A DNA stretch of 64,000 nt from NCBI RefSeq assembly GCF_007680605.1, contig NZ_VEIO01000001.1, positions 62,001 to 126,000 of the forward strand. Reading direction: 5' to 3'. The DNA comes from Paenibacillus xylanexedens. Its GTDB lineage: Bacteria; Bacillota; Bacilli; Paenibacillales; Paenibacillaceae. This document shows positions 34,270-43,764 of the stretch, piece by piece. A program made the position numbers and the translations under genes. A model generated the notes under the pieces. It was not told the origin of the DNA, did no database searches, and saw only the letters and a program-made list of their open reading frames with translations. Each line of letters starts with the position of its first letter. Within the stretch, counting starts at the first letter, position 1.

Positions 34270-37200
34270 ATGAAGAGTTTATTACGAAAAATGTTAGTCC
34301 TGGTCACCATTGCATTAACCTTTCAGGCGGGATTCGGTAATTATATTACACCGATAACCTTTGCAGCAACGGGTCCTGTGTTAACTCTAACTGGAGGTTC
34401 TGCTTCGTTCGTTGCTGGGGATAATGCGTCCTCAACTCCGGTTGTTATTGACTCCGCCATAACGGTAACGGCGGATAGCAGCACTACGCTTGTAAGCGCA
34501 ACAGTGGCGATTACAGGTAATTTTCGTGCTGGAGAAGATATGCTGATGTTCACTAACAATAACGTGCAGATCATGGAGAATATTGCGGCGAGTTATAATG
34601 CATCTACTGGTGTGCTGACGTTGACATCAGCTGGCGCAACTGCAACATTGGCCCAGTGGCAAGCCGCTTTGAGATCAATTACTTATACAAATACAGCGGT
34701 CACACCAAATGCGGCAACACGTACGGTTAGCATCACGGTAAGTGACGGCGTCAATGCAAGCAGTACAGTGACACGAACTTTGATGGTGACAGCTACCGAC
34801 CAGACACCAATCGTGACCACGAGTGGTGGTTCGACGAATTACATCTCCGGAGCTTCGACTCCGGTGGCGATCGACAGCGGTCTAACGGTATCCGATCTGG
34901 ACAACACCACCTTGGCTAGCTCAACGGTTAGCATCATGATGAATTTCGAAGCGGGAAAAGACGTATTGGCATACACTAATGATGGGGTGACCATGGGGAA
35001 TATTACGGCGAGTTATAATGCATCTACTGGTGTGCTGACACTGACATCGGCAAATGCAACCGCAACGTTGGCCCAGTGGCAGAGTGCGTTGAGAAGTATT
35101 TCATTTTCAAGTACAAGTGCTACGCCAGGGCAGCGTATCGTTAGTTATTCCGTAAATGATGGAATGAAGAGCAGCGTTGCTGTTACACGTACAGTGGAAG
35201 TAACGGTAATCACGCCCTTGAGCCTGACTACAAGCAGCGGTTCGGCTCCATTCGTGGCTGGGGATAATGCGACCTCAACTCCGGTCGTTATCGACTCCGC
35301 CATATTGTTAACAATAGATAGCAGCAAGACTCTTGCAAGCGCAACAGTGGCGATTACAGGCAATCTTCAAGTTGGAGAAGATCTTCTGTTGTTCACTAAT
35401 AACGGGTTGAACAAGGGAAATATTGTCGCTAGTTATAATGCCTTTACTGGCGTGCTGACATTGACATCCGCAGGCTCTGCTGCAACGGGGTTGCAGTGGC
35501 AGAACGCCCTGAGATCAATTGCTTATACTAGTGCGGCGATCACGCCGAGTACGGTGGACCGTACGGTTAGCTTCAATGTGACAGATGGGGTTAGCACAAG
35601 CAATACAGCGACAAGACCTGTAACGGTCACAGCAACCAACCAGACTCCAATTGTGGCCACAAGTGGTGGGTCGACGAATTACATTACCGGTGCTTCGACT
35701 CCGGTGGTAATCGACAGCGCTCTAACGTTATCAGACCTTGATAATGCAACCTTGGCTAGCGCATCAGTTAGTATTATGAGCAATTTCGACGCGGAAAAAG
35801 ACGTATTGTCATACACCAATGATGGAGCGAGCATGGGAAATATTACGGCGAGTTATAATGGCTCAACAGGCGCACTAACGCTGATATCCTCAGGCGGGAC
35901 CGCAACGTTGGCGCAGTGGCAGAGAGCGTTGAGGGGAATTTCGTTCTCAAGCACAAGCGCCACGCCAGGGCAACGCAACATTAGTTATATCGTGAGCGAC
36001 GGAACTAAGACCAGCGCTGCTGCTACACATCCTGTGGAAGTGACGGTGATCGCGCCTCCGATTCTCACTACAAGCAGCGGTTCGGCTTCATTTGTGGCTG
36101 GGAATAATGCACCCTCGACTCCGGTCGATATCGACTCTGGCATAACGGTAACAGCAGATAGCAGCACTACTCTTGCAAGCGCAACAGTGGCGATTACAGG
36201 TAATCTTCATGTTGGAGAAGATGAGCTTGGTTTCATCAATGACGGGCTGAGCATGGGGAATATTACAGCCAGTTATAATGCATCTACGGGTGTGCTGACG
36301 CTGACATCATCGGGCGGAACTGCAACGTTGGCGCAGTGGCAGGCCGCCTTGAGATCAATTACTTATACAGATACGGCGATCACGCCAAATGAGGCGACAC
36401 GTATAGTTAGCTTCACGGTGAACTCCAGCGTCAATGCAAGCAATACAGCAACAAGAGCTGTAACGATCACAGCTACCAATCAGACACCAAGGGTGACCAC
36501 AAGTGGCGGGTCGACGAATTACATCTCTGGAGCTTCGACGCCGACAGTTATTGATAGCGGTGTAACGGTATCCGACCTGGATAATACCACCTTGACTAGC
36601 GCAGCGGTTAGCATTACGAGCCACTTCGATACTGGAAAAGACGTATTGGCATACATTAATGATGGAGCGAGCATGGGGAATATTACGGCGAATTATGATG
36701 CTCTCATGGGCGTGCTGACATTAACGTCCGCAGGTGGAACCGCAACGTTGGCGCAGTGGCAGAACGCATTGCAAGCAGTTACTTACAGTAACACACAAGT
36801 TTCTACGAATATGACGACGCGCACGATCGGCTTTACCGTAAGCGATGGTAACCAAATGAGCAACATTGGAACAAAAAGCATGACCTTGCAGGGATTAAGA
36901 AGTTTAAAGGCTACTCCGAATACGTTAAACGTAATGAGCGGGCAGACTGCATCCGTGGCGATTACAGCTGTTTTTTCAGATCAGTCGCAAAGAGATGTGA
37001 CCTCATCGGTAACCTGGAGCGTTCGCAATCCGTCAATTGCTAATGTTACCGGTGGCATGGTTACAGGTAAGACAGCTGGTACTACTGTCGTCAGTGCTGT
37101 CTATGGAACCCAATCGGTAGATATAAACGTAACAGTAACCGGTACGCCAATTTCGGGGTCAGGTTCTTCCCCGAGCAGTTCAACCAATACAAGCACTCCA

Positions 37201-37881
37201 ATCGATACGAACACTCCGGTTAAATCGGACCCTTCAACGCCTCCTGTACAGGAGACCAAGCATTTTCACGCTCTTGTTGAAACCGATCGGCTCGTAGCTT
37301 TTATACAAGAGGCATTGGCTGGTAACGCTATAACGTTCCAGGATGCAGCGTCCCATTGGGCTTCCAAAGATATTTTGTCCGCTGCCAAGATAGGTATAAT
37401 TAATGGGTATCCAGACGGCAGATTCAGACCGGATGCTTCTATTACAAGGGCAGAGTTCAGCACACTTCTCGTTAAAGCATTTGCTCTGCGTTCAGGAAGC
37501 GAAACGTTTGAGTTACGGGATATTCAGAATTCGTGGGCGAGAGACTCTATAGAAGTTCTTGCTTCTAATGGCGTTATTAAAGGGTACTCTGATGGAACGT
37601 TCCACGCTGATTACAGGATTACACGGGCCGAGATGGTTGCTATGATTTCGAAAATCCTGATTTTTCAGAATAGTGCATCTGGCGATGCGGCAACATTCGT
37701 TGATGTAGCACCCAAGCATTGGGCGAAGGAGATCATTGAAGCGGCTGCAAAGGCGGGATTACTTGAGGGCAAGAGCCCGAATCGGTTTGAACCGAACGCC
37801 AATCTCACGAGGGCGGAAGCCTTAACGATGATCATGCGTATGCTGAGAGAGAATCCAACGATAGATCAATTGCTGGGTTAA
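34270..37881 (+). CDS. S-layer-homology surface protein with six repeats
   Basis: A 1203-residue secreted protein. ATG 34270 follows AGGGAGAG, and a signal peptide ends near residue 33 (ITPITFAA). Six 140-residue beta-rich repeats (residues 38-877) of two alternating types follow: A begins TTSSGSAxFVAGDN, B begins TTSGGSTNYISGAS. A Big2-like Ig domain lies at about 878-960, a Ser/Thr/Pro linker at about 961-1000, and three SLH domains at about 1022-1075, 1082-1135 and 1143-1195. SLH domains bind pyruvylated wall polysaccharide, so the repeats should project outward. It is either a surface adhesin or an S-layer component. There is no enzyme domain. Confidence 0.9.
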   Translation: MKSLLRKMLVLVTIALTFQAGFGNYITPITFAATGPVLTLTGGSASFVAGDNASSTPVVIDSAITVTADSSTTLVSATVAITGNFRAGEDMLMFTNNNVQIMENIAASYNASTGVLTLTSAGATATLAQWQAALRSITYTNTAVTPNAATRTVSITVSDGVNASSTVTRTLMVTATDQTPIVTTSGGSTNYISGASTPVAIDSGLTVSDLDNTTLASSTVSIMMNFEAGKDVLAYTNDGVTMGNITASYNASTGVLTLTSANATATLAQWQSALRSISFSSTSATPGQRIVSYSVNDGMKSSVAVTRTVEVTVITPLSLTTSSGSAPFVAGDNATSTPVVIDSAILLTIDSSKTLASATVAITGNLQVGEDLLLFTNNGLNKGNIVASYNAFTGVLTLTSAGSAATGLQWQNALRSIAYTSAAITPSTVDRTVSFNVTDGVSTSNTATRPVTVTATNQTPIVATSGGSTNYITGASTPVVIDSALTLSDLDNATLASASVSIMSNFDAEKDVLSYTNDGASMGNITASYNGSTGALTLISSGGTATLAQWQRALRGISFSSTSATPGQRNISYIVSDGTKTSAAATHPVEVTVIAPPILTTSSGSASFVAGNNAPSTPVDIDSGITVTADSSTTLASATVAITGNLHVGEDELGFINDGLSMGNITASYNASTGVLTLTSSGGTATLAQWQAALRSITYTDTAITPNEATRIVSFTVNSSVNASNTATRAVTITATNQTPRVTTSGGSTNYISGASTPTVIDSGVTVSDLDNTTLTSAAVSITSHFDTGKDVLAYINDGASMGNITANYDALMGVLTLTSAGGTATLAQWQNALQAVTYSNTQVSTNMTTRTIGFTVSDGNQMSNIGTKSMTLQGLRSLKATPNTLNVMSGQTASVAITAVFSDQSQRDVTSSVTWSVRNPSIANVTGGMVTGKTAGTTVVSAVYGTQSVDINVTVTGTPISGSGSSPSSSTNTSTPIDTNTPVKSDPSTPPVQETKHFHALVETDRLVAFIQEALAGNAITFQDAASHWASKDILSAAKIGIINGYPDGRFRPDASITRAEFSTLLVKAFALRSGSETFELRDIQNSWARDSIEVLASNGVIKGYSDGTFHADYRITRAEMVAMISKILIFQNSASGDAATFVDVAPKHWAKEIIEAAAKAGLLEGKSPNRFEPNANLTRAEALTMIMRMLRENPTIDQLLG
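34381..36900 (+). repeat. Three tandem 840 bp coding repeats
   Basis: The same landmarks recur exactly 840 bp apart. CAGACxCCAA at 34801, 35641 and 36481 opens type B units; the GGTTCxGCTxC segment at 34397, 35237 and 36077 marks type A units. Each 840 bp unit is two diverged 420 bp halves (A and B), so the arrangement is A-B-A-B-A-B. Constant register suggests expansion by unequal crossing-over of the A-B pair. Confidence 0.9.
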
Positions 37882-37930
37882 CCATGAAATAGCTCATAGC
37901 TTCTAAGCTGAGCAGATATAAAACAAAAAT

Positions 37931-37994
37931 GTATCCCCCTTTTCGGTAGGCAGTGTATAGATAAAACCTGCTACAGTGAAGGGGGATATCTTTT
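37931..37994 (+). terminator. Terminator-like long hairpin
   Basis: TATCCCCCTT pairs with AAGGGGGATA, with an inner stem (GTAGGCAG / CTGCTAC) between, followed by TCTTTT. It lies 50 bp after the S-layer gene. The remaining 37995-38317 shows no gene. Confidence 0.65.
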
Positions 37995-38317
37995 GTCGCA
38001 TAGTCGCCTCCAATAACTAAAACGTGAATAGGACGGAGTGGGCCTTATTCACGCTATGTAATGCAATGCTAAAGATTATTTAAAATCGAGATTGTTTGAT
38101 GTATATGCATTACATACAAATGTCACTATACGAAATCGATAAAGGTAAATTTTATAAAAAATAACAATTATATTACATTGAACTGATAATTCATAAAGTG
38201 ATCACGAAAGTTCGGAGAGATTATCTCAATTCAGTTGAATGAGAATGTGGGTTACTGGCAGATTGCCCACAGAAGTTCGGCGGTAATCTGATTAACTTTG
38301 CGAAAGACTTCTTGTGT

Positions 38318-38334
38318 AATATACTTAGTATATT
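38318..38334 (+). promoter_or_regulatory. Palindromic operator (GntR gene)
   Basis: AATATAC-TTA-GTATATT is a perfect 7-3-7 dyad 25 bp before the GntR/LacI-type regulator. An almost identical copy precedes the sugar ABC operon at 39840. It is the likely autoregulatory binding site of the regulator. Confidence 0.75.
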
Positions 38335-38359
38335 AATATTATGATGTCAGGGTGGTCTT

Positions 38360-39484
38360 GTGGAATTGCATTTATACGAGCAGATATATGTCTATATTGT
38401 ACAAGAGATCAAAGAAGGTCGATTAAAAGAAGGAGACCGAGTCTCTTCTGAAAAAGAGTTGGCTGAACAATTTGGCGTCAGTCGTATTACATCTAAAAAG
38501 GCTCTGGAGAAATTGGCCGATTCCGGGGTGATCAAACGGATACAAGGAAAAGGTTCATTTGTGGCCGATAGTATAATTGGAGGAAAAGAACCGAAGCACT
38601 ATGCAGAGGTAACAACGACCTTGGTTCCTGAGGATGATAAGCGGTTGATCGGTTTTATTATACCGAATTTTTCTGACGAGTTTGGCCTGCAGCTTCTTAG
38701 ATCGATGGAAAAGCGAAGTGCTGAGCACAATTATCAACTCATTATCAAGCGAACTTGCGGGGATCGGGATGAGGAAAAACGTGCGATCGACTTATTTATG
38801 GGTTTAGGCATCAAGGGATTAATCGTGACTCCCATTCATGGTCAACACTATAATTCGGAACTGCTTCGGCTTGTATTAGATCGGTTTCCGATTGTTTTGG
38901 CCGATAGATATCTTAAAGGGATTCCGGTTTGTTCGGTATACACAGACAATAAGAAAGCAGCCATGGATCTTACACGTCATCTGATTAACAAAGGACATAA
39001 AAAAATTGCCTTTTTATCTCCGCCGGAAGAAAACACTTCAACATTGGAGGAAAGGCTGCTCGGATATACGTTTGCCTTCACCCAGGAAGGGATGAATTTG
39101 AACAAAGATTATGTATTGACGAACCTGAAGGGCACCCTTCCTATGAACATAAATGGAACAGCGATTGAAAGTGATAAGGAAACAATAAAGCATTTTTTGA
39201 AACAACACCCTGATGTAAAGGCGTTTGTCGCGTCGGAATTTCTAATAGCTACCATGCTGGCTCAAGTCATCCACTCGATGGGGAAATCTCTGGAGGAATT
39301 CGAGATTGTTTGTTTCGACTCTCTGAATGATTACTTGGGTCAGCCCATCTTCACACATATTAAGCAGGATGAGAAGCAGATGGGTGAATTGGCAGTGGAT
39401 ATGCTAATCTCTCAGCTGCATGGAGCAGCAGTTCCCGAACTGAACATTATTGAACATCGTATGGTCGTGAAAAATAACACATAG
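38360..39484 (+). CDS. GntR-HTH regulator with LacI-type sugar-binding domain
   Basis: A 374-residue regulator. GTG 38360 follows AGGGTGG. The N-terminal GntR winged helix (residues about 5-72: EGDRVSSEKELAEQFGVSRITSKKALEKL) is fused to a periplasmic-binding-like sensor (about 95-370: LIGFIIPNFSDEFGLQLLRSMEK, ...VFIVTPIHG-like, FEIVCFDSLNDYLGQ). The architecture is that of AraR. It should bind DNA in the absence of a sugar and release it on binding. The next operon is a sugar importer with a matching operator. Confidence 0.88.
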   Translation: MELHLYEQIYVYIVQEIKEGRLKEGDRVSSEKELAEQFGVSRITSKKALEKLADSGVIKRIQGKGSFVADSIIGGKEPKHYAEVTTTLVPEDDKRLIGFIIPNFSDEFGLQLLRSMEKRSAEHNYQLIIKRTCGDRDEEKRAIDLFMGLGIKGLIVTPIHGQHYNSELLRLVLDRFPIVLADRYLKGIPVCSVYTDNKKAAMDLTRHLINKGHKKIAFLSPPEENTSTLEERLLGYTFAFTQEGMNLNKDYVLTNLKGTLPMNINGTAIESDKETIKHFLKQHPDVKAFVASEFLIATMLAQVIHSMGKSLEEFEIVCFDSLNDYLGQPIFTHIKQDEKQMGELAVDMLISQLHGAAVPELNIIEHRMVVKNNT

Positions 39485-39534
39485 GGTTAATACAAGCTCA
39501 GTGCAACTCAACAAAATCAAGGATATTTTTCAAT

Positions 39535-39575
39535 GTGTCGAAAAGCCCGCCAGGGGCTTTTCGGCACTTTTTTTT
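39535..39575 (+). terminator. Rho-independent terminator
   Basis: GTGTCGAAAAGCCC pairs with GGGCTTTTCGGCAC (one wobble), followed by eight T. It ends the regulator transcript. Confidence 0.9.
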
Positions 39576-39781
39576 GATATCAGAAATATGAACAACTTCA
39601 AAGCTGGGACCTTCCGGACCTGATAACGCAGGAAAAACTTCTTCTAAATGTCGCCTGTCTTCTGTGTAGTATGTCGGTAGCCGTTTTTCTTATGGTAAAG
39701 CATGTTTCACATCAGGGAATGGGTTGGGAGACTGGAGACTCATGAACCTTGAAACGTCGATTTACATATCAATTAAAGCCA

Positions 39782-39805
39782 TACGACATGAATAATCATG
39801 TCGTA
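39782..39805. promoter_or_regulatory. Perfect 10-4-10 palindrome
   Basis: TACGACATGA, ATAA, TCATGTCGTA. It lies 35 bp before the shared operator, with no T-run, so it is a protein-binding site candidate rather than a terminator. The surrounding 39576-40034 has no gene. Confidence 0.5.
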
Positions 39806-39839
39806 ATATTGCAATTGACTTAGTTTGCAATGTCATATT

Positions 39840-39856
39840 AATATACTTAGTATATC
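39840..39856 (+). promoter_or_regulatory. Palindromic operator (sugar ABC operon)
   Basis: AATATAC-TTA-GTATATC, one mismatch from the copy at 38318. TTGACT lies about 20 bp upstream, so the site overlaps or follows the likely promoter. It lies 178 bp before the binding-protein start. Confidence 0.75.
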
Positions 39857-40034
39857 TAGTGTAACTAGTAGGATTCTTATAACCAATTCACTTCGTTCAT
39901 CATTTTCTGATTTTAAATCGTTCATATCACCAATGTTGTTACCGCTTACATAAATAATGGATTGTTCAGAAAAGGAAGTGGATTCTATAGGAATTCAAGT
40001 TAAACGAATTCATTTAACTTAAGGGGGACTTTGA

Positions 40035-41336
40035 ATGAGGAGATCCAAAAAAATCGCATTTCCAATTCTTGCTTACTTCCTGGCTATGTTACTACTTCTA
40101 ACTGCTTGCTCAACGAAGGCAGGCTCCGGCGATCCGGCTGGAGAGGGGAATACAACGGTTACGATGTGGCATGGTCTTACCTCCATTGATCTAGATAATA
40201 TGAATAAAGTCGTGAAGGCATTTGAGGAGAAAAACCCTACCATCAAAATGAAATTGGTTTATACGGAATCCAGCGAGGGATCCGATCAGAAGCTGCTGAC
40301 TGCGGTCGCAGGCGGCAATCCGCCCGATGTTGCACTTTTCGACCGATTTAAGGTCGGTACTTGGGCTGCCCAAGGTTCGCTGACTGACTTATCCTCGATG
40401 GCAGCAGAATCCGGAATTCGTAAGGAAATGTATTATCCATTTGCTTGGGAGGAATCCAGTTATCAAGGAAAGCTTTATGCAATGCCGATGGATACGGATT
40501 CTCGCCTGCTATTTTACAATAAGGATCATTTCAAAGAAGTAGGGCTGGATCCCAACAAACCACCACAAACGATCGCCGAGCTTGAAGCGGCCGCCGATAA
40601 GTTAACCATCAAGGAAGGTAAACGTTTCAAACGGATCGGGTTCATCCCATGGTATTCGCAAGGCTGGCTGTATACTTGGGGATGGGCATTTGGAGGAGAA
40701 TTCCAGGACACTGCCACCGGCAAAATTACTGCAAATGATCCTAAAGTCGTTGAAGCGCTGCAATGGATGACCGACTTCGGCCAAAAATACAATGTCGAGG
40801 ATATTGCCGGATTTACTAGCGCAGCTGGCACGGAGGAAATGGATCCCTTCATTTCCGGTCAAGTCAGCATGAAGATCAGTGGAAACTTTACGGTGAAGGG
40901 GATCGAAAAATTTAAGCCGGATCTAAATTACGGCGTTGCACCGATACCGACTCCAACGGGAGCGGATTTTACGACATGGTCAGGAGGCGGCTCCGCTATT
41001 ATTCCTAAAGGGGCCAAGAACGTCGCTGCTGCTTGGAAATTCCTCGAATTCTTAGGGAAAGAAGAGGGGCAAACGTTATTAAACGCCGACTCTCAAATTT
41101 CCGTTATCGATTCGGTTAACGACAAATACGGTTACAAGGACGATCCGATCATGAAGGAATTTATTACTATTTTGCCCAATTCACACAACCGCCCGGTTAT
41201 TCCTGAAGGACAGCTTCTATGGAATGAATTAGCTTCCGCTACGGAAAAGGCAACCCGCGGCAACGGTACTCCGAAAGAGAACCTGGATCAAGTAACAGAG
41301 ACGGTTAATAAGGCTTTAGAAAAATACGACAAATAG
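40035..41336 (+). CDS. Sugar ABC transporter substrate-binding lipoprotein
   Basis: A 433-residue family 1 solute-binding lipoprotein. ATG 40035 follows AAGGGGGA. The signal peptide ends in LLTAC (Cys about residue 25). TVTMWHGLTSIDLDNMNKVVKAFEEKNPTI and the PDVALFDRF segment are typical of carbohydrate binders. It should deliver an oligosaccharide or glycerol phosphate-type ligand; the ligand is not readable. First gene of a three-gene operon without an ATPase, which in these bacteria is often MsmX-like and encoded elsewhere. Confidence 0.9.
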   Translation: MRRSKKIAFPILAYFLAMLLLLTACSTKAGSGDPAGEGNTTVTMWHGLTSIDLDNMNKVVKAFEEKNPTIKMKLVYTESSEGSDQKLLTAVAGGNPPDVALFDRFKVGTWAAQGSLTDLSSMAAESGIRKEMYYPFAWEESSYQGKLYAMPMDTDSRLLFYNKDHFKEVGLDPNKPPQTIAELEAAADKLTIKEGKRFKRIGFIPWYSQGWLYTWGWAFGGEFQDTATGKITANDPKVVEALQWMTDFGQKYNVEDIAGFTSAAGTEEMDPFISGQVSMKISGNFTVKGIEKFKPDLNYGVAPIPTPTGADFTTWSGGGSAIIPKGAKNVAAAWKFLEFLGKEEGQTLLNADSQISVIDSVNDKYGYKDDPIMKEFITILPNSHNRPVIPEGQLLWNELASATEKATRGNGTPKENLDQVTETVNKALEKYDK

Positions 41337-41406
41337 GGTGCTCGGTAGGCAGGGAGCGAATCTTCTCCTTGCCTATTCATGAATGACAATTGGAAGGAGA
41401 ATGCAC

Positions 41407-42342
41407 ATGGCGAAACTAGCCGATTCCGTTCAAGTAAGCGCAATTCCATCGGCAAGGAAACGGGCACTTCACAGAACTAACGTGATTGGGTGGCTGTTTG
41501 CTTCACCTTGGGCTATAGGGCTGCTGTGCTTTTATGCAATTCCGATGCTCATGTCCATCTACTTCAGCTTCACGACTTACAGCATTCTGCAGCCTGGTGA
41601 ATTTGTCGGAATGAATAATTATCGAGATCTTTTCCAGGATCCTCTGTTTTGGAAATCCATATACAACACGATTTATTTTACCGTATTTTTTGTTCCATTA
41701 AGTATATTCTTCGGTGTGGCACTCGCTATGATGTTGAATATGAAGGTCAAAGGTATGGCTGTATTCAGAACGATCTTTTTCTTACCTACGCTCGTGCCGC
41801 AAGTGGCTTTGGCTGTTCTGTGGATGTGGCTGTTACATCCAAACTTCGGATTGGTTAACGGGATGCTGGCGCATATCGGTATTGATGGGCCTTCCTGGCT
41901 TGGTGGTGAGTCGTGGTCCAAGCCTTCGCTCATTCTGATGTCGCTCTGGGGTATTGGACAAGCGGTCGTGATCTACCTTGCTGGACTAGGAGACATCCCT
42001 GATGAGTATTATGAAGCGGCACAAATCGATGGAGCTAACTGGTTTCAGAAAACGAGAAAGGTAACCCTGCCTTTGCTCACTCCCGTTATTTTCTACAACC
42101 TTGTCATGGGAATGATCGGTGCATTTCAACAGTTTACTCTTCCCTATACGTTGACCAAAGGGCAAGGAACTCCTGCGAATTCCATGACTTTTTACGTCAT
42201 GTATTTATATGAGAACGGATTCAGGTATTTCAAAATGGGTTATGCCTCCGCCATGGCCTGGATCTTATTTATTATCGTTATGGCATTAACCGGAATTATT
42301 TTTATTACGTCTAAACGCTGGGTTCATTATCAAGGGAAATGA
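41407..42342 (+). CDS. Sugar ABC transporter permease (MalF/UgpA type)
   Basis: A 311-residue, six-helix permease. ATG 41407 is spaced 6 bp from GGAAGGAGA; earlier ATGs at 41383 and 41401 are at or before the site. The helix I segment WLFASPWAIGLLCFYAIPML and the EAA loop YYEAAQIDGANWFQKTRKVTLPLL are diagnostic. It pairs with the next gene product. Confidence 0.9.
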   Translation: MAKLADSVQVSAIPSARKRALHRTNVIGWLFASPWAIGLLCFYAIPMLMSIYFSFTTYSILQPGEFVGMNNYRDLFQDPLFWKSIYNTIYFTVFFVPLSIFFGVALAMMLNMKVKGMAVFRTIFFLPTLVPQVALAVLWMWLLHPNFGLVNGMLAHIGIDGPSWLGGESWSKPSLILMSLWGIGQAVVIYLAGLGDIPDEYYEAAQIDGANWFQKTRKVTLPLLTPVIFYNLVMGMIGAFQQFTLPYTLTKGQGTPANSMTFYVMYLYENGFRYFKMGYASAMAWILFIIVMALTGIIFITSKRWVHYQGK

Positions 42343-42360
42343 AGAGGGGGGAAGTAAAGA

Positions 42361-43197
42361 ATGAGTCCTACCGCGATCAAAAGAATCAATCGGGCGTTAG
42401 CCTATTTATGTCTCATTGTTGCTTCTGCATTTTTCATTACTCCGTTCATTTGGCTACTTTCGACTTCTCTTAAACCACTCACACAAATCTTTACATTCCC
42501 GCCCGAGTGGATTCCGAGTCCCATTCTGTGGAGTAATTATTCCCGTGCCGTGGAGTATATCCCTTTTTGGACGTATCTGAAAAACACGGCGATTATAACC
42601 ATCGCGAGTACGCTTGGTGTGATTATATCCTGTCCCTTGGTTGCATATAGTTTTGCCAAGTTAGAGTACCGCGGGAGAGGTTTACTTTTCTTTGTAACCC
42701 TCGCTGTGATGATGATTCCCGGACAGGTGACGATGATTCCGCTATTCTTGTTGTTTACTAAATTAGGTTGGGTAGGAACCGCTCTTCCACTGATTGTACC
42801 CCAATTTTTTGGAGTGCCCATTTACATTTTTCTATTGCGGCAGTTTTTCATGGGACTGCCTGATGCCCTGCGCGAAGCGGCCCGCTTAGACGGTGCCAGT
42901 GAGTTTCGCATATATTTACAGATCATGTTTCCACTAGCCAAATCCGCCGTATTAGCCGTGGCATTGTTTCAATTTATGGGAAGCTGGACTGATTTCATGG
43001 GCCCCTTGCTCTATTTAACCAATGAACCATCTTACACGGTTTCGCTCGGATTGCAGCAATTCCAGAGTCAAAAGGGATCCGAATGGGGTCTATTAATGGC
43101 CGTATCCACCTTGATGACATTACCTATTATTGTTTTGTTCTTTTTTCTTCAAAAGACGTTTATTAGCGGCATTACATTTAGCGGTATAAAAGGTTGA
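42361..43197 (+). CDS. Sugar ABC transporter permease (MalG/UgpE type)
   Basis: A 278-residue permease. ATG 42361 follows GAGGGGGGAAG. Features: FITPFIWLLSTSLKPLTQIFTFPPEW and the EAA loop LREAARLDGASEFRIYLQIMFPLAKSA. It is the last gene of the operon. The following 43198-43569 contains a long-loop inverted repeat (AAAGAAACCGT / ACGGTTTCTTT, 43293-43356) and no convincing gene. Confidence 0.9.
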   Translation: MSPTAIKRINRALAYLCLIVASAFFITPFIWLLSTSLKPLTQIFTFPPEWIPSPILWSNYSRAVEYIPFWTYLKNTAIITIASTLGVIISCPLVAYSFAKLEYRGRGLLFFVTLAVMMIPGQVTMIPLFLLFTKLGWVGTALPLIVPQFFGVPIYIFLLRQFFMGLPDALREAARLDGASEFRIYLQIMFPLAKSAVLAVALFQFMGSWTDFMGPLLYLTNEPSYTVSLGLQQFQSQKGSEWGLLMAVSTLMTLPIIVLFFFLQKTFISGITFSGIKG

Positions 43198-43569
43198 ACA
43201 TCATGGGTATGGCTGAAGCTCCAGCGATGCGGAACCAAGGCGTGTTAGGACAGACACAGACTTGAGAGGCAGTTTTTCATGAGGAAAAAACAAAAGAAAC
43301 CGTTTCGTAGTAAATGGAAGTGAAAGCGACCATATACCAAAGGAGACGGTTTCTTTGTACATTTTACATACTCGAGTGAGGATACATTGGACTAGGTCGG
43401 GTGTTATGGTACAAGAATGATATATGAAGTAAGGGGTATATGTTAAAATGATAGAAAGTTGATCCATTAAGAAAAATAGGAGGTAACACTGCGTATATTC
43501 AGTATTGAAAGCCCAATGGATGTATATGGATTTGAGAGATTAAGTTTCCTAATTATTCGAAGGAATATC

Positions 43570-43634
43570 TCTTAACATCATATTCATGTTGCGTGGTCTT
43601 GTATTTGCAGGTATGCATGATAGGAAGGCTAAGA
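43570..43634 (+). repeat. Relic attC-like element
   Basis: TCTTAAC, ATCA, TATTCATG on the left (14 of 16 bases agree with the TAACATAATATTCACG core of the main array). On the right: CATGATA, GGAAG, GCTAAGA. The left 7-mer and the complement of the right one (TCTTAGC) differ at one base; GCTA replaces the usual GTTA. Just before it, 43489-43575 is a short open frame after an AGGAGG site. This suggests a lone, decayed cassette end. Confidence 0.4.
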
Positions 43635-43640
43635 ATCTGC

Positions 43641-43670
43641 AAGAAAAAAAGAATCGGCGAACCGATTCTT
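43641..43670 (-). terminator. Terminator for the minus-strand gene
   Basis: AAGAATCGG, loop, CCGATTCTT; read on the minus strand it is followed by a run of T. It lies 95 bp downstream of the stop of the gene at 43765. Confidence 0.8.
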
Positions 43671-43764
43671 AAAAGTGAGTTTCATGCTCATTCTTAAAGC
43701 GTAAAAAAACAATTTTAACATGATAGCAGAATCTACATCAATTTAACCGGTAGATAAGCTTATC

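Noticed and set aside
43201-43467. 88-residue minus-strand frame after the sugar permease
   Set aside because: No ribosome site, low-complexity start, and it spans an inverted repeat; no protein-like conservation visible.
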